Shown here in pieces: positions 35,973 to 48,013 of a stretch of DNA of 64,000 bases; positions within the stretch are counted from its first letter, which is position 1, and every line of letters starts with the position of its first letter. Location: the NCBI GenBank assembly GCA_963580455.1, contig OY756969.1:7455501-7519500 (forward strand). Direction: 5' to 3'. Both the position numbers and the translations under genes were made by a program. The notes under the pieces were generated by a model. It was not told the origin of the DNA. It worked only from the letters and a program-made list of their open reading frames with translations, and made no database searches. This DNA is from Euonymus europaeus (Eukaryota > Streptophyta > Magnoliopsida > Celastrales > Celastraceae).

Positions 35973-36332
35973 CGGTTCTCATCCCTTCTCTTACTCCTTA
36001 AGTTCGCAGAGCGGGAGCTTCTATCATCCTCGTTCTTTTGAGTCCCCTAAAGAAGGACTTGCTTATTCGATATCATCATTGCACTTGTTCTCAGAGCTAA
36101 TTAAATTGTTCAGCACTGATTAAGGATCGATTGTCTCCTATGCTGGTGCCTATGGGATTGCCCCATCTTAGACCTGGGGTGCTCCCAAGGGCACATTATG
36201 TCTTGTGGGATTATCTAAGTCTAGGAGCTCCTGCTTGGTCCCATCCGCTGGATGCTGAGCATGAGAGGACTTAGGATCATTCACATTGGTTCTCCTAGGT
36301 CCAACCATTGTGAGTTTGGGAATTAGAAATTT

Positions 36333-36350
36333 TCCCACAAACGGTGCCAA
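36333..36350 (-). other. Primer binding site of the Tat-type gypsy
   Basis: The minus strand reads TTGGCACCGTTTGTGGG directly after the LTR end. This resembles the TGGCGCCGTCTGTGGG region that follows the LTR in Tat elements. Confidence 0.65.
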
Positions 36351-36352
36351 AT

Positions 36353-37048
36353 TGATGACATCAAAAGGGTGTCAGCCCTAAGAAGACAATCAGTCGATCA
36401 GACCTATTGCTCTGCACGACAAACAAGAGTGAAGATCTCGCTTGCGCAGTAAGCAAACGTGAGCTAAAGGCTACATCACAGGTTGTTCTCTGACATTGGT
36501 GCTCAAAAGCTCAAGTTAGCTCGTACAAAAAAAAAGGCGAGTTTGGTGGACTAGAGCAAAAGTGTAGATTGTGATTAGAGAGTTTCATGCCTGACTTTGA
36601 GAGCTTTATATACGAGTTGAGGAGTCCAAACTTGGGTTGTATTAGGATTCTCTCTTATTTAAATTCACACTGTTCATCCCCGACGAACTAGAGTTTGAGC
36701 CTCAGTAGGACTCTTCTCTCAGTAGGAAGTGAAATCCTCTTCAAGGTTAGTGTCCTCATTATTGTGGGAAACCATGTTCTATTGAATTCTTCCTTGGTGG
36801 ACCGCGGAAGCAAACTAGAGTATAACGGCCTCCTACCAAAGTGTCCTAGTCGATGGGGTGAAGAGGCATGTCTGACTTTCAGTTTCTCCTATCAAGGTGC
36901 CCTCCTCGATAGGCTGATGTGGCATGCCCTCCTCGGTTGGGTGATGTGGCCTCTGGAATCTATAGGCGACCTCCATGTACAAGTCCGACATTCTCGTTGT
37001 AGGGACACATGTCATAACCTCATTGGCAAGGAACTTTTGATAATATCA
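36353..37048 (-). repeat. 5' LTR of the Tat-type gypsy (about 696 bp)
   Basis: On the plus strand it begins TGATGACATCAAAAGG and ends CTTTTGATAATATCA, which are mutually inverted ends. It abuts the primer binding site. The partner LTR is missing, so the outer end rests on the inverted termini alone. Confidence 0.65.
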
Positions 37049-39337
37049 CACCTTTTGTAGTTTTCAATTTTTAAAAGTAAACAACGGTTTTCAATTTAGC
37101 AAAACGATTTTGTAAAAAATACTTTCGAAATGAATTTTTGGACTCATATTAATTTTGTTTCACCTCCCAAAAGAGTCAGAGATGAGGTTTCATACGTCTA
37201 ATCATCGATATGCAACTCCATTTTTTAGTTTTATCATTTCCAATAGAGGTCGTAACTCAATTCACAAATTTTTGACCCTAGTTTAAGTTTCCATATATAC
37301 GACTTCCAAATGCGAGTCAAATCTGGTCGCGGGAGTGAGTTACTGTTGCCCAACGGCTATGAACAGGGATCGATCTCCATCAAAGCACGAGACTATGCCT
37401 TTAAACCCTGAGATCAGTCTACAAATCGAGTGAAAACCAGAGAAATTTTTCTTTATCGTTTGTGTTCGTCACTTTTACGAGTTTGATTGCACAATCTGCT
37501 TCCTCAATCAATCCTCTCTAATTGGCCGTAGACATCCCTCTCTTCTTCAATTGATCATACTTCATTTGAAAAGGTATGAACCTCTCTTCTTCCTCGACTT
37601 TGTGATTGATTCTGAACATGAAAGGTGGGTAGTTCAATCCTAAGAAATTTTGGGCTGTCGCCCCCTCCTCTATCCATTACATGAGTCTGTTCCGAGTGAT
37701 TTATATGGATTGATTAGGTTTTACCAAAAGAAATCATGGAGGGAATGCATGGCTCAGTGAAGTATTGTGGATAGAACCACTAGAAGGGTGGGCTAAATCT
37801 GGTAGTTTTTTATATCAATTTAGCTAAAAAGAAAGAAAGTAGGGAAGGTGTTCTGATTTGTTTGCTACTTTGAAATTTTGAGATAGAGAGCTTTGTTAAT
37901 CAAATCTTAGCAAAAGCACAAATGAGATTGGTTTTGTTCATAGGTTTCTTTGTTAATCAAGGTCTGATTTGTTCATTGGTTTGAAATGTTGCTAGAGTTC
38001 TACACAAACTGTATTGGTTTTGTTATTTCTTATGCGTGTGGACTTTGTTAATCAAGCTCTAATTTGTTCATTGGGTTGAAATATGATCGATACTTTTTAT
38101 CACAATTAATATTGCAATTCAAATACCCACAAGTTTAACCCAATTACAAGAGTACGTGTCGAAGAACAATAACAAGTGAATGTGATCAATTCCTCAAAGA
38201 CTGTATTAATCATTAGCTATCAAGTCACGGTAATGCAAACTAACAAATAATTGAATTGAAGTTGGGTTATAATTCAATAGAAAGAAATCTAGCTTAGGTC
38301 CGGTGTGTCAGATACCCCCCCTTATGCACAAAGATTAATATGCAAGCACACAATTTAAAATTTTAACGCTGTCAGTCATAAGACATTAGTCCAGCTACAT
38401 TGAACTAGATTTCCCTAAACAACGATCCTGACTTTGATTCAGTTGCAAGATCTTTTCTTATTAAAGGTGTCTTGATTTGGTCTCTTCTAAGAACATCCTA
38501 AGACAAGCATGAGCACTAGGAAATCGACAAACGCACAACCTAGGGTAACAATCTATCACCCAATTGATTATGTTCACTATTCCCAAAACTTGGATCTTAT
38601 GCAAGCCTTTGTCACTTTGTCAAACACTGGGTCATGGTCAACCGAATATGTTTAATTAACAATACCTAAAATTAAGACGTTGATCAGGAATACAAAATAA
38701 TAGGCAATTACTTGAAATCCAGAGAATAGTGAATTAAACTCAGTCTGATTATCAATTAAATCTGCGCATAAGGTTCTGGTACAAGAACTTACCAACCCTA
38801 GCTAGAGAAAGATTTAGTTACTCATACCAATAATAAAATTCAACACAATACGAAATAATCAATGTTCAATTTTAAGAAAGACGAAAGGAAATCCACGCCC
38901 AAGCCTTGCTGTTGATTTGTCATACTCTTAGCTGCACTTGGTTTCCTTGCTTTCTCGCCCTCTGTCATTTCTCCAATCTCTCGTGTGTTTTTGTTTCCTA
39001 GGGTTTTAATCTTTAGTAAGGAATCAGTGGTCCAACCCTCTTCTGCCACATCAACACATTATTACGTAAAGAGTCAATCCCGCGTCCTGCGGTCGCACCC
39101 AGGTTGCAAAGGTCAGTTTTGTTGATTCTCGTCAATCCATAGTACCCGTGCACAAAAAAAATCCAAAAGGGGTAGACAAACTGGACTCACAAACGCAGGA
39201 ATCACGGTTACATTTAGCACATGTAACAAACCTTTAAACCCCTAAGGCCCCCTTAGTGGACGAGTTATAGTCTTGTGAGAGTTTTAATAGATCAACCCAC
39301 AAAATGTATGAGAGATAGAATCAATCTGATGACCCTA
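37049..39337. other. Intergenic, no gene recognised
   Basis: AT-rich sequence with possible LTR-like text at 37050-37400 and 38090-38420, but no paired repeats or coding domains. A run of seven C residues lies at about 38316-38322. Confidence 0.4.
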
Positions 39338-40390
39338 AACGGCCCACAAATGCTCTACAAGATCATCCTGCAATTGTGAATGAGTTGAAGAATCTCTGAT
39401 TGGCGATGTGTTTGGATGAAAGTGACATACTCATTAGTATGGGTATGTGACATTGTCGGTGGGGATGTGAGTCCATCAAAGTCTATGTTCGCAAAACCAT
39501 CAGTGTCTTCAACGATCATATTATGTAATATTATGCAAGCTTTCATAATATCATCAAGCGTATCAACATCCCAATATCTTGCTGGTCCTCGTGTAATGAC
39601 AAAACATGCTTGCAATACACCAAAAGCACGCTCCACATCCTTTCGAATAGCTTCCTTCATTTTAGCAAAGTGTTTTCGTTTCGAGCCTTGTGGGCATGGA
39701 ATAGTTTTGACTAATGTAGACCAGCAGGGATATATTCCATCTGCAAGATAATATCCCATATTGTAATGATGACCATTAATAGTGTAGTGTGCTTCAAGAG
39801 CATTTTGATTGGCTAGTGCCCCAAAAAATAAGAGATTTTTGTAGCATATTTATGTCATTAAGAGAGCCAGGCATTCCAAAGAATGCATGTCAAATCCAAA
39901 GATCTATAGAATCCACAGCTTCTAAAATAATTGTTGGTGCACGATAATGTCCGGTGTACATCCCTTGCCAGGCAGTAGGACAATTCCTCCATTTCTAATC
40001 GCCCCAGTAATCTTTTGAAGGGGAGAGAGACCTAGAACTCCAGCTATATTTCGTTTTTTAGCAAAATAAGCATCATTCGTCGCTACAACATTAGAAATGT
40101 GGAGAAAAAGATTTCGACTCATTCAAAATTTTCTTCTAAATAGACCTTCATGGTAAACCGGATCTAGACTGAAGTAGTCATTTCATAGTTTGGAGCGGCC
40201 GTCAGCATGATTGCGATGAACTATTCTATGTCCAGGAATGGAACCTCGATGGCCAGTTCATCTCCTCCCACTATCTTTTGATCTTCTGCCTCTCGTACTG
40301 CAAAAAGTTGCTCCAACTCATCTTCAGAGTCGGAGTCTAAACTAAGAAATTACTTCAAAATTTCAGAACTAGAACTTGAATGATTCATGA
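39338..40390 (-). pseudogene. Second PIF/Harbinger-like transposase, broken
   Basis: The minus strand gives an N-terminal piece SRNLFLHISNVVATNDAYFA followed by VLGLSPLQKITGAIR (40020-40125). A middle piece HAFFGMPGSLNDIN (39860-39900) comes next. The C-terminal block, an open frame of 134 codons (39355-39759), carries YYLADGIYPCWSTLVKTI, RKDVERAFGVLQACFVITRG and MKACIILHNMIVEDTDG. The Asp of LADGIYP and Glu of VERAFG are the second and third catalytic residues of the DDE triad. The first Asp region is in a disturbed frame. Stops and a frameshift near the end (HSQLQDDLVEHLW reads in another frame) show it is dead. Its family differs from the 11709 copy. Confidence 0.85.
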
Positions 40391-40451
40391 ATTTGTTTGA
40401 GAATACAATTTTTTTTGTGAGGATTGATTGATGAAATGAATTAGAGACTAA

Positions 40452-41510
40452 GGGGGTGTTTGGTAAACAATTTGTAGTAGCATATAATTTAACATTCAGC
40501 ATACATGCTATATACAAAAAGCTACTTAACCAAACACCTAAAAACAATTTTAGCATATATGTTACAATTTTCAAATGCTACATAAAAAACCATTTTCAAC
40601 AACATTTACTTTCTATCAAAGATGAAAAGTCCAAACTACCCCTTATATTTCAGTCAAATGACTAAAATACCCTTAATGTAACAATCAATTATTTATTTTA
40701 TTTAATAATATATTCATTTTTATTTAATAATAAATTGTTATTTATTTTTATTTAATAATATATTCATTTATATTTAATAATATATTAACATTTTTACTAA
40801 CATATTTAATTATTTATATTTAATAATATATTTATTTTTAAATAATATATTAATTATATTTAATAATATATTTATTTATATTTACTAATCTATTATTTAT
40901 TTATATTTAATAATATATTAACATTTTTAACTAATATATTAAATTATTTATATTTAATAATAAATTGTTATTTATTTATATTTAATAATATATTAACATT
41001 TTTACTAATATATTAAATTATTTATATTTTGCAATATATTTATTTTTAAATAATATATTAATTATATTTAATAATTTATTTATTTATATTTTCTAATCTA
41101 TTATTTATTTTTATTTCATAATATATTCATTTATATTAAATAATAAATTGTTATTTATTTATATTTAATAATATATTAACATTTTTACTAATATATTGAG
41201 TTATTTATATTATTTATAGATTTAATTAATTATTTATATTGAATAATATATTTATTTTAAAATAATATATTCAATTGTATTTAATAATTTATTATATATT
41301 TTTTGAAAAATACTTTTTAATTTGTGCTACTGCCCCTGTATGTAATTTGGCACAACATTTGAAACAACATATATGTTTTTTCTGAAAAAGTTAACCAAAC
41401 ACCCACAGCATTTCAAACAGCATATATGTCAGTATTTCAAACAGTATATACGTTACCAGCATATAAGCTAAATTATATGTTACATGCAATATTGTTTACC
41501 AAACACACCC
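40452..41510. mobile_element. Harbinger-type (Tourist-like) MITE, 1059 bp
   Basis: The left end GGGGGTGTTTGGTAAACAAT and the complement of the right end GGGTGTGTTTGGTAAACAAT are inverted repeats that continue imperfectly for about 50 bp. TAA flanks both sides (40449-40451 and 41511-41513), the Harbinger target. There is no coding capacity. Most of the interior is a tandem AT-rich array. Confidence 0.82.
40684..41300. repeat. AT-rich minisatellite inside the MITE
   Basis: Repeated variants of TTATTTATATTTAATAATAT fill about 600 bases, with higher-order units containing AACATTTTTACTAA at about 40787, 40920, 40993 and 41177. It is almost pure A/T. Confidence 0.8.
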
Positions 41511-41513
41511 TAA

Positions 41514-41919
41514 GTTATTTATAGAAAAAAGAAATTTAAAAAAATATTAGAAACTAAATTTACATACTCATTATTATAGTCACAAAATTAAAAATGATAC
41601 GCAAACAACTATTCAAATATGCAAATGAATTTTTGCATACCCATTGTTTAAGATGCGCAAAGAAAACTCCATCAAGGGTCAAGTATCAGGTCATCAACCA
41701 TTGCACATACGGATAAATAGAACAGGCCTCGGCCCATCATTCGGCTTTTTTATTCACTTTCTTTGCACTTGCAGCATGCCAATGGCCCAATGTCACGTAT
41801 CTAAATTCAAGTTTCATGGCCCCACAGATCCAAGTCCATTGCACCAAATCCGATTATCCTCGTTATCCAAAATTCCAAATATGAACTGCAGGTACCATCA
41901 CAGGAGGCTACGCTTGTAA
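41514..41919 (+). promoter_or_regulatory. Promoter region of the lumen protein gene (site II motifs)
   Basis: GGCCCA occurs at 41731-41736 and 41784-41789, that is, TGGGCC on the minus strand. These match the plant site II element common in promoters of broadly expressed genes. A GATAAATA sequence at 41712-41719 could serve as a weak TATA box. The motifs lie about 130-210 bp upstream of the ATG. Function is inferred. Confidence 0.4.
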
Positions 41920-44850
41920 ATGGCGCTTCTCAACGTCTCTCTGTCTGCCAAAATCCCTGTAAAGCCCCCTTGTTCCCCCTCCGATCACACCTACTACCCC
42001 ACGCAGAAGGTACACTAGGCGTTCAACCAATTTCTTCTCTCAAATAATATAATTCATCAAGCGCAGATTAGCCTGGAAGCAACGTGTTTGTTTCTGTTGG
42101 TAGGTACTGCCGAAGAAGCAAGTCGAAGCTCCTCGAAGCATGATCGTTTCGCTATGCGAATCTGCTTCAAGGGCAAGCCTGCTCGCTCTTCTATCAGCTT
42201 CTCTTTTCATTGCTGACCCCGCACTCGCCTTCAAGGTTGAATGCGCTCCTTTTCCCCCCGATTGTTTCGAATCAAATGTTCTTTTATTCTGTCGCGATGT
42301 TTTTTTTTTTTTTTTGAAAAATTGTTGTGATGAAGGGAGGAGGTCCGTACGGATCTGAAGTTACCAGGGGACAGGATCTCACTGGGAAGGATTTTAGCGG
42401 CAGGACTTTGATCAAGCAAGATTTCAAAACGGTATTGTTTGATGGTTTTGATGCATCTGGCAATAAATTTTGAATCAACTGTGAATTCCATTATGTTAAT
42501 GGCAGTTCAGTTTTGTTGCAGTCCATATTAAGGCAGGCCAACTTCAAGGGCGCAAAGTTGCTAGGCGCTAGTTTCTTCGATGCTGATTTGACAGGTTTTT
42601 CTTCTGATTTCTTATCTCCTTTCGGCAATGCTGAGTGTACCACTACGATCTGCTTGTGATTAGGTACAGTTTAGTTGCATAACAGAATAATAGGATTTCA
42701 GTCTTCTTGAATTTTGGATCGGTTCCCATATTAGAAAGTATGTACTGATTTGGTGGGCATATTGAATCTTTCCATTGTTAAATTGTCTATGTCATGACTA
42801 GGTGAAAATTGAAAAAAGACAAGTAACCTGAAAGGCAAACGACCGAACAATGGTGAATGGAAGTTGTGAGGTTAATATTGATTGGTAACATTTGAAAATA
42901 TATACCTTATTTTGAACTTTGAAGAGATGTAATTGTCATCAGCTTTGAAGATTAAGGGGAATAAGACAAAGCCAGTAATAGGGGCAGTGGAACATCTGTA
43001 CGCATTCAATTGAAATTGTGTCCATGTATATGTGGTTCCTTTAGTAATTCGATGTGGACTGCTATGTAGAGTCGATCACTCCTTGTGACCAAAATTTCTC
43101 ATGTTTTGTGGGATAGCGAGAAGCGATGTGTTACAAGCAGAACTTTCCATCGGATCTTGAGCTCTGTTTAGTTTTGCATTCAAAATTTTATATCTGCCAA
43201 TTTTCTGTGATATCTGGCGGCTATATTTGAAGTTATGTTGCTGTTTAATTTTCACCTGAGCATATAAAGATTCTTGTAGCCAACAAAGCCAGACTAATTT
43301 GGAATTTTAAAACCTTGTCTAGTTTTGTAACACACCAACAATTTAAGTGAAGCTACAACAGTGCCTTTTCCAATTTGTTTGTCACTCAGGAGCTGATCTT
43401 TCAGATGCTGATCTCAGAGGTGCAGACTTTTCTCTGGCAAATGTGGCAAAGGTTATTATTGATGCATTACTCTAATTTAGTGACAATTCTTTGACAGCCT
43501 TTTTCTATTATTCCTTGGATGTTTTTTCTATCAGAATAATCATTCTTCTTTTTATCTGGCCCAACATTTAAGATCAATTTGTGTGCCAGTTTTATGTGAT
43601 TTCGCCGCTTTAGTTTGGGATTCAATCAAAGGCTCATAAGGATATGTATTTGTGCACATTTATTATATTTTTAATAAAGAAATAACATTTCTTAGAACAA
43701 ATAGAATGCATGGCACCTTACAAAACAATTTTATGGGCATGCCATTATCATTTTCTAAATGCCCTTATATTTTCTGAGACAAGTTAACCAGCAGGCTTTC
43801 TTAGTTATGTTAGTCTTTTGATATCAGTTAGTTAGAAACTCAAAATGGCCATGCATACTTTGTGGTTTAACAAAGATTTAGTGTGTGTATCATCAACTTG
43901 TCGATTGGTTATGTGTTCTTCTGATGAATTTAGTAATTTACTTGAAAATATATGCAGGCAAATCTAAGCAATGCAAACTTGGAAGGTGCACTTGCTACAG
44001 GAAACACATCTTTCAAGGGATCAATTATAACTGGTGCTGGTATGTGGAAATATAATCTTTTCGATAGCTTCTGGAATTTTTCATTGGGGTGATGAGTAGT
44101 TTCTATGCAGTAATAGTCATATATGTGAAGGCCGTTAGGGCTTTTGATGGCAGTTTCCCTTTTATGTAGCTTAAATCTGTTTTGCTAAATCCTCTTCAAA
44201 AACTGAGTTTCAGAAGATGATCAATCTAGTATAATTCCTTAACTTATTATGAAGGCCCGTAGTATAAAACAATTAACGTTTCCTGCTTGTGTTAAGGGTC
44301 CAGAGATGAAAAGGAAAATGGAAACTGTTTTGATGTATCATTGTACTTGCTATTTATTTATCTTTTCATGGTAGTTCTTTTTTAATTTTATTTGGGACGG
44401 TCTTTGATGTTTTGATGATGATGATAGAAGTTCCTTTTGAAAGAAAAAAAAAACCAATCTTTGCTGTGAAAGATGAATTTAATGCCTTATATGCATTGGA
44501 AACAGAATGAACTTAACTAGTAATTCTTTCTGAATTGTTTTCATTTCCCTGAAAAACCATATGCAAAGTGTGTCAATGTTTTATTGAGTAGTTCATTTAG
44601 TCGTGGAAATTTTTCATGGGTGATATGTAACATCACTGATTTGCCCTGTTTTCTATTCAGACTTCACAGATGTGCCATTGAGAGAGGACCAAAAGGAATA
44701 TCTATGTAAAGTTGCGGATGGGTAAGAATATTTATGTATTACAATTATAACTTGATATTTTATTTCATTTAGTGATTAAGCCAATATTATGTTCTTAGGG
44801 TGAATCCAACGACTGGAAATGAGACACGTGACACATTGCTTTGCAATTGA
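41920..44850 (+). CDS. Thylakoid lumenal pentapeptide-repeat protein (15 kDa protein 1-like)
   Basis: Eight exons: 41920-42009, 42104-42235, 42336-42431, 42522-42594, 43390-43451, 43958-44039, 44661-44721 and 44799-44850. All are GT/AG with consistent phases and total 215 residues. Residues 1 to about 50 are a chloroplast transit peptide. A hydrophobic lumen-targeting segment (SLLALLSASLFIADPALA) ends at the AxA-type site near residue 72. No twin arginine precedes it, so Sec-type import is likelier than Tat. The mature part (about 143 residues) is mostly A(D/N)LxX pentapeptides such as DLTGA DLSDA DLRGA, which fold as a four-sided right-handed helix. It ends with DVPLREDQKEYLCKVADG and the C-terminal LLCN; the two Cys may pair (inference). 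The sequence closely recalls Arabidopsis At2g44920. Its biochemical role is not established. No lesions were found. Confidence 0.95.
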
Positions 44851-45661
44851 CATTTCATGATTTCAACTATTCAATATACAAGTATAATTCACCAGGGTGA
44901 ATCAAGATCACTGTGAATAGCTGCATTTTCCATTGGGATTTAGGTATGCAAATTTTTTTATGGTAAATTCATTATGAAATGTAATTCACCAATCACCATA
45001 GCACTATATTTCTTGCTAAACTCCATTTTTCTTAAGAAGTACATATGCATATACACATTCACTATGCTAATACATTCTTAGCTTTCGCTGCTTTTCTGTT
45101 TATCGTCCTTTTAGTTTTCTTTCAAGACTTGTACTTTTAGCAATCATGCATGAAATAATAATATTCGAAAACACACTATTTTAAAAATTACTTTCCACAT
45201 GCTGCAACTTTGTGGGCAACGGACAACCTTTAGGGATTTCTTTTTGCCTTTTCTCCTCCCAACATAACAAGTGGGGATTTTTCACTGCTGGCATCTGAGC
45301 TCTTTAACGTACTAGAGAATCTATCTTCACCACATTCTCCATCTATTTTATGCTTCCACTTACATTTCAGAGCTCAGTATCCCTCGATTCACTTTTGGCT
45401 TGTTTTCTTATTTCATATTCTATACGCCAAGAGAATCCTTCTTGCACTTGTCTTTGTCACGGACACGAAGCACAGATCCAATTTCATTTCCAGATATTAT
45501 CTGATCTGATGTGCTTTCTTTATTCTTTTCATCTTCCAAGCAACAGAAAGGGTTTATGGTCTTCTCACTATTTGGAGAACCTTATATGGTTATATAATTC
45601 GTGTACTTGTTCTTGTTGATATTGATCAAAAATAAGTTGGGCGGTGGAACCCCTTATGTGA
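44851..45661 (+). other. 3' flank of the lumen protein gene
   Basis: Contains the 3' UTR and intergenic DNA. The 89-codon frame at 45350 has no family signature. The region ends at the gypsy target duplication. Confidence 0.45.
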
Positions 45662-45666
45662 GGATC

Positions 45667-46055
45667 TGATGTAAATGCAAGACTAATTCCTGTTGATTCC
45701 TAAGAATATCCTGGAAGTAATCCACACATACAATTATGAGCACCTGTTGATCTCAAGGATACCAGGAAGCGCACACAAAACAATCGATTCTTTTCTTCCA
45801 ATCCAAAAATTAAAATCCAACCTGACAACCAAACCTCAAATAAAACCCTAAAACACAAGGGCTGAGCTTACAAACAAATGGCCCAACAAAGAAAGCCCAA
45901 AAGGAAAACAAGAACCAGACCAACAAATAACAAGACAAGGAAAAACACCAAAACAGGCAACAAACAGAGCTGCGGAAAACCAAGGTCTGATAAATAGCTA
46001 ATTCTTCCAACGATCCAGCCTTTCCATGTAAGTAACTGCTGCCCAATCCACATCA
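45667..46055 (-). repeat. 3' LTR of the complete gypsy
   Basis: 389 bp, TG..CA ends, nearly identical to 50440-50828. The last codons of the integrase frame and its stop lie inside it. Confidence 0.95.
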
Positions 46056-47985
46056 TCCCCACCAGGGGAAGAGAGATTCGCCATCGAATCGTCAACTTCG
46101 TCATCAGAATGATCTCCCCTAAACGGCACCAAATGCTTAACATTGAACACATCACTGGTACGAATATGACTGGGGAGTTTGAGTTTATATGCATTGGGAT
46201 TGACTTTAGCAAGAACTTCTAGGGGTCCAATTTTGCGATGAGAAAATTTATTATACTCACCCTGTGAAAAGCGATCTTTGGTCAAAATCGCCCAAACAAA
46301 ATCACCAACCTCAAATTCCAAAGGCCTGCGTTTCTGATCTGCCGCATGTTTATACTTGTAGGTAGAGTCCAGCTGCTGCTGAGTGGAGTGATGAATTTGT
46401 TGCAACTTGGAGATAAATTCACTCGCTTTGCCATGTGTACGAGTCTGATCAGGCGTGGGCAAGAGAGCAAGAGGAGTTCGTGGAGAATGCCCATAAACAA
46501 CATAAAATGGGCTGAAACCTGTATTGCGATTGTCAACATTATTCAAAGCAAATTCAGCGGGGGCCAAACATTGATCCCAGGTTTTCAAATGATCACCCAC
46601 TAAGCTTCGAAGCAAGTTGCCAAGAGAGCGATTAATAACTTCCGTCTGACCATCAGTCTGTGGGTGGTAGGCAGTGCTGAATTTAAGTTCTGTACGTGTC
46701 GAACGCCACAAACTACGCCAGAAATGAGATAAGAACTGAGTGTCTCGATCGGAAACAATGGAAAGGGGAAGACCATGAAGTATATAAATTTCACGAAAAA
46801 TACTAGTCCGCAACACGACTAGCATCCGTAGTCTTTTTAAACGGCAGCAAATGTGTCATTTTGGAGAAGCGGTCAACAACGACAAAAATAGCATCGAAGC
46901 CCCGTTGAGTGCGAGGAAGACCCAGCATGAAATCCATACTCACATCAGCCTAGGGTGGAGACGGCACAAGTAATGGCAAGTAGAGCCCAGCATTGGAGGG
47001 AGTTCCCTTAGAAACTTGACAAACCCCGACAACTGTCCACAAATCTGTAAATTTCACGCCTCATAGAAGGCCCGTAGTAAGAGGCAGCAACACCAGCAAA
47101 GGATTTATCCTGACCCATATGCCCACTGTTATGAATTTCTTTAATTATTTTCAGGCGCAAACTACTCTCAGGAATGCATAATTGGTTGCCCCGAAACAAG
47201 AAACCATTGTGGAGATGAAATTCAGATGGTTCCCGGGCACCAATGGCTTCAAGAATGGAACTGAAAAAAAGGTTAGTAGAATACAGAGATTGAAGATGAT
47301 CAAACCCGACCACTTTGGATCGTATAACTGAGAGAACAGTGGCTCGTCTGCTCAGGGCATCAGCTGCGCGATTAGAAAGCCTATAAGTATGTTTAATAGT
47401 AAAAGTAAATTGTTGAAGAAAACTAACCCAAGAGGCATGTCGTGAGGATAGTTTACTGGGACTATTGATGTGCTTCAAGGCCTCATGATCAGAGTACAAA
47501 ATGAATTCATCATGGATCAAATAGCAATACCAATGACGAAGGGCTTGAATAATGGGATAAAGCTCGATATCATAAGCACTGTAATTTAGCTTTGCTCTAG
47601 CCAACTTTTCACTGAAATATGCAATGGGCCGATTTAATTGACTCAAGACAGCTCCAATGCCCACTTTCGAAGCAACACAATACAAAGCAAAAGGTTGTGT
47701 AAAATTAGGAAGGGCTAGAAGAGGAGCACTAGTGAGCAATTGTTTAATACGCTGGAAAGTTGTCTCTGCTGCAGGAGTCCAAGAAAACTGCTGCCCTTTC
47801 AAACATTCAGTAATAGGCGTCATGATAGAGCTGAAGTTCGAGATAAATCTACGATAAAAGGACGCAAGACCATGGAAACTGCGTATATCGAACAGTGTTC
47901 GTGGAGTAGGCCAGTCACGTATAGCAGAGACTTTAGCTTCATCAACGGCAATACCCTGTGTTGAAATAACAAACCCAAGAAACAA
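45998..47985 (-). pseudogene. Ty3/gypsy RT tail, RNase H and integrase, broken
   Basis: 47008-47985 (325 codons) carries the end of RT, RNase H (YCVASKVGIGAVLSQLNRPI; YSDHEALKHI; LSNRAADALSRRA) and the integrase zinc-binding HNSGHMGQDKSF. The first catalytic Asp of RNase H, normally in a DAS motif, reads VAS here. The integrase core runs across 46825-47008 with a TAG at 46950-46952 and frame changes near 47025 and 46808. It then continues as 275 codons (45998-46825): IVSDRDTQF and AYHPQTDGQTEVINRSL supply a catalytic D and E. The end has a GPL/F-like KIGPLEVLAKVN and HLVPF but no chromodomain. The stop at 45998-46000 lies within the 3' LTR. Confidence 0.92.
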
Positions 47986-48013
47986 GATGCGAGTCTCCAG
48001 AAAATAACATTTA

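Larger units (their letters stand above)
31891..36330 (-). pseudogene. Ty3/gypsy gag, decayed and split by CACTA insertion
   Basis: Part one lies at 31891-32964 and part two at 35973-36330. The N-terminal part reads MVGPRRTNVNDPKSSHAQHP just after the primer binding site. Near 32770-32830 the conserved gag block appears as TSFINLQRHNIYNFQDLSRK. Frames are broken by many stops. Joining the parts at the TCG duplication restores local continuity. Confidence 0.7.
29216..37048 (-). mobile_element. Tat-type Ty3/gypsy element, 3' truncated and split by CACTA
   Basis: Minus-strand order from the right: 5' LTR (36353-37048), primer binding site (36333-36350), gag (36320 to about 31950, interrupted by 32965-35972), protease (31470-31890), RT (30440-31210), RNase H (about 29700-30000) and the start of integrase (29230-29345). 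The element ends abruptly where the copia remnant begins. No 3' LTR is present. The protease-RT spacing and text are typical of the Tat lineage. Confidence 0.85.

Noticed and set aside
40684..41300. CRISPR-like or satellite-centromere array
   Set aside because: Units are degenerate A/T tracts without uniform repeats and unique spacers, and they are bounded by MITE ends.
42231..42491. Minus-strand 86-codon frame
   Set aside because: Antisense to exons and intron of the lumen protein gene, including its poly-T tract.
45810..46212. Two overlapping minus-strand frames over the gypsy LTR
   Set aside because: Shadows of the integrase tail and LTR; hydrophobic text arises from antisense A-rich LTR DNA.
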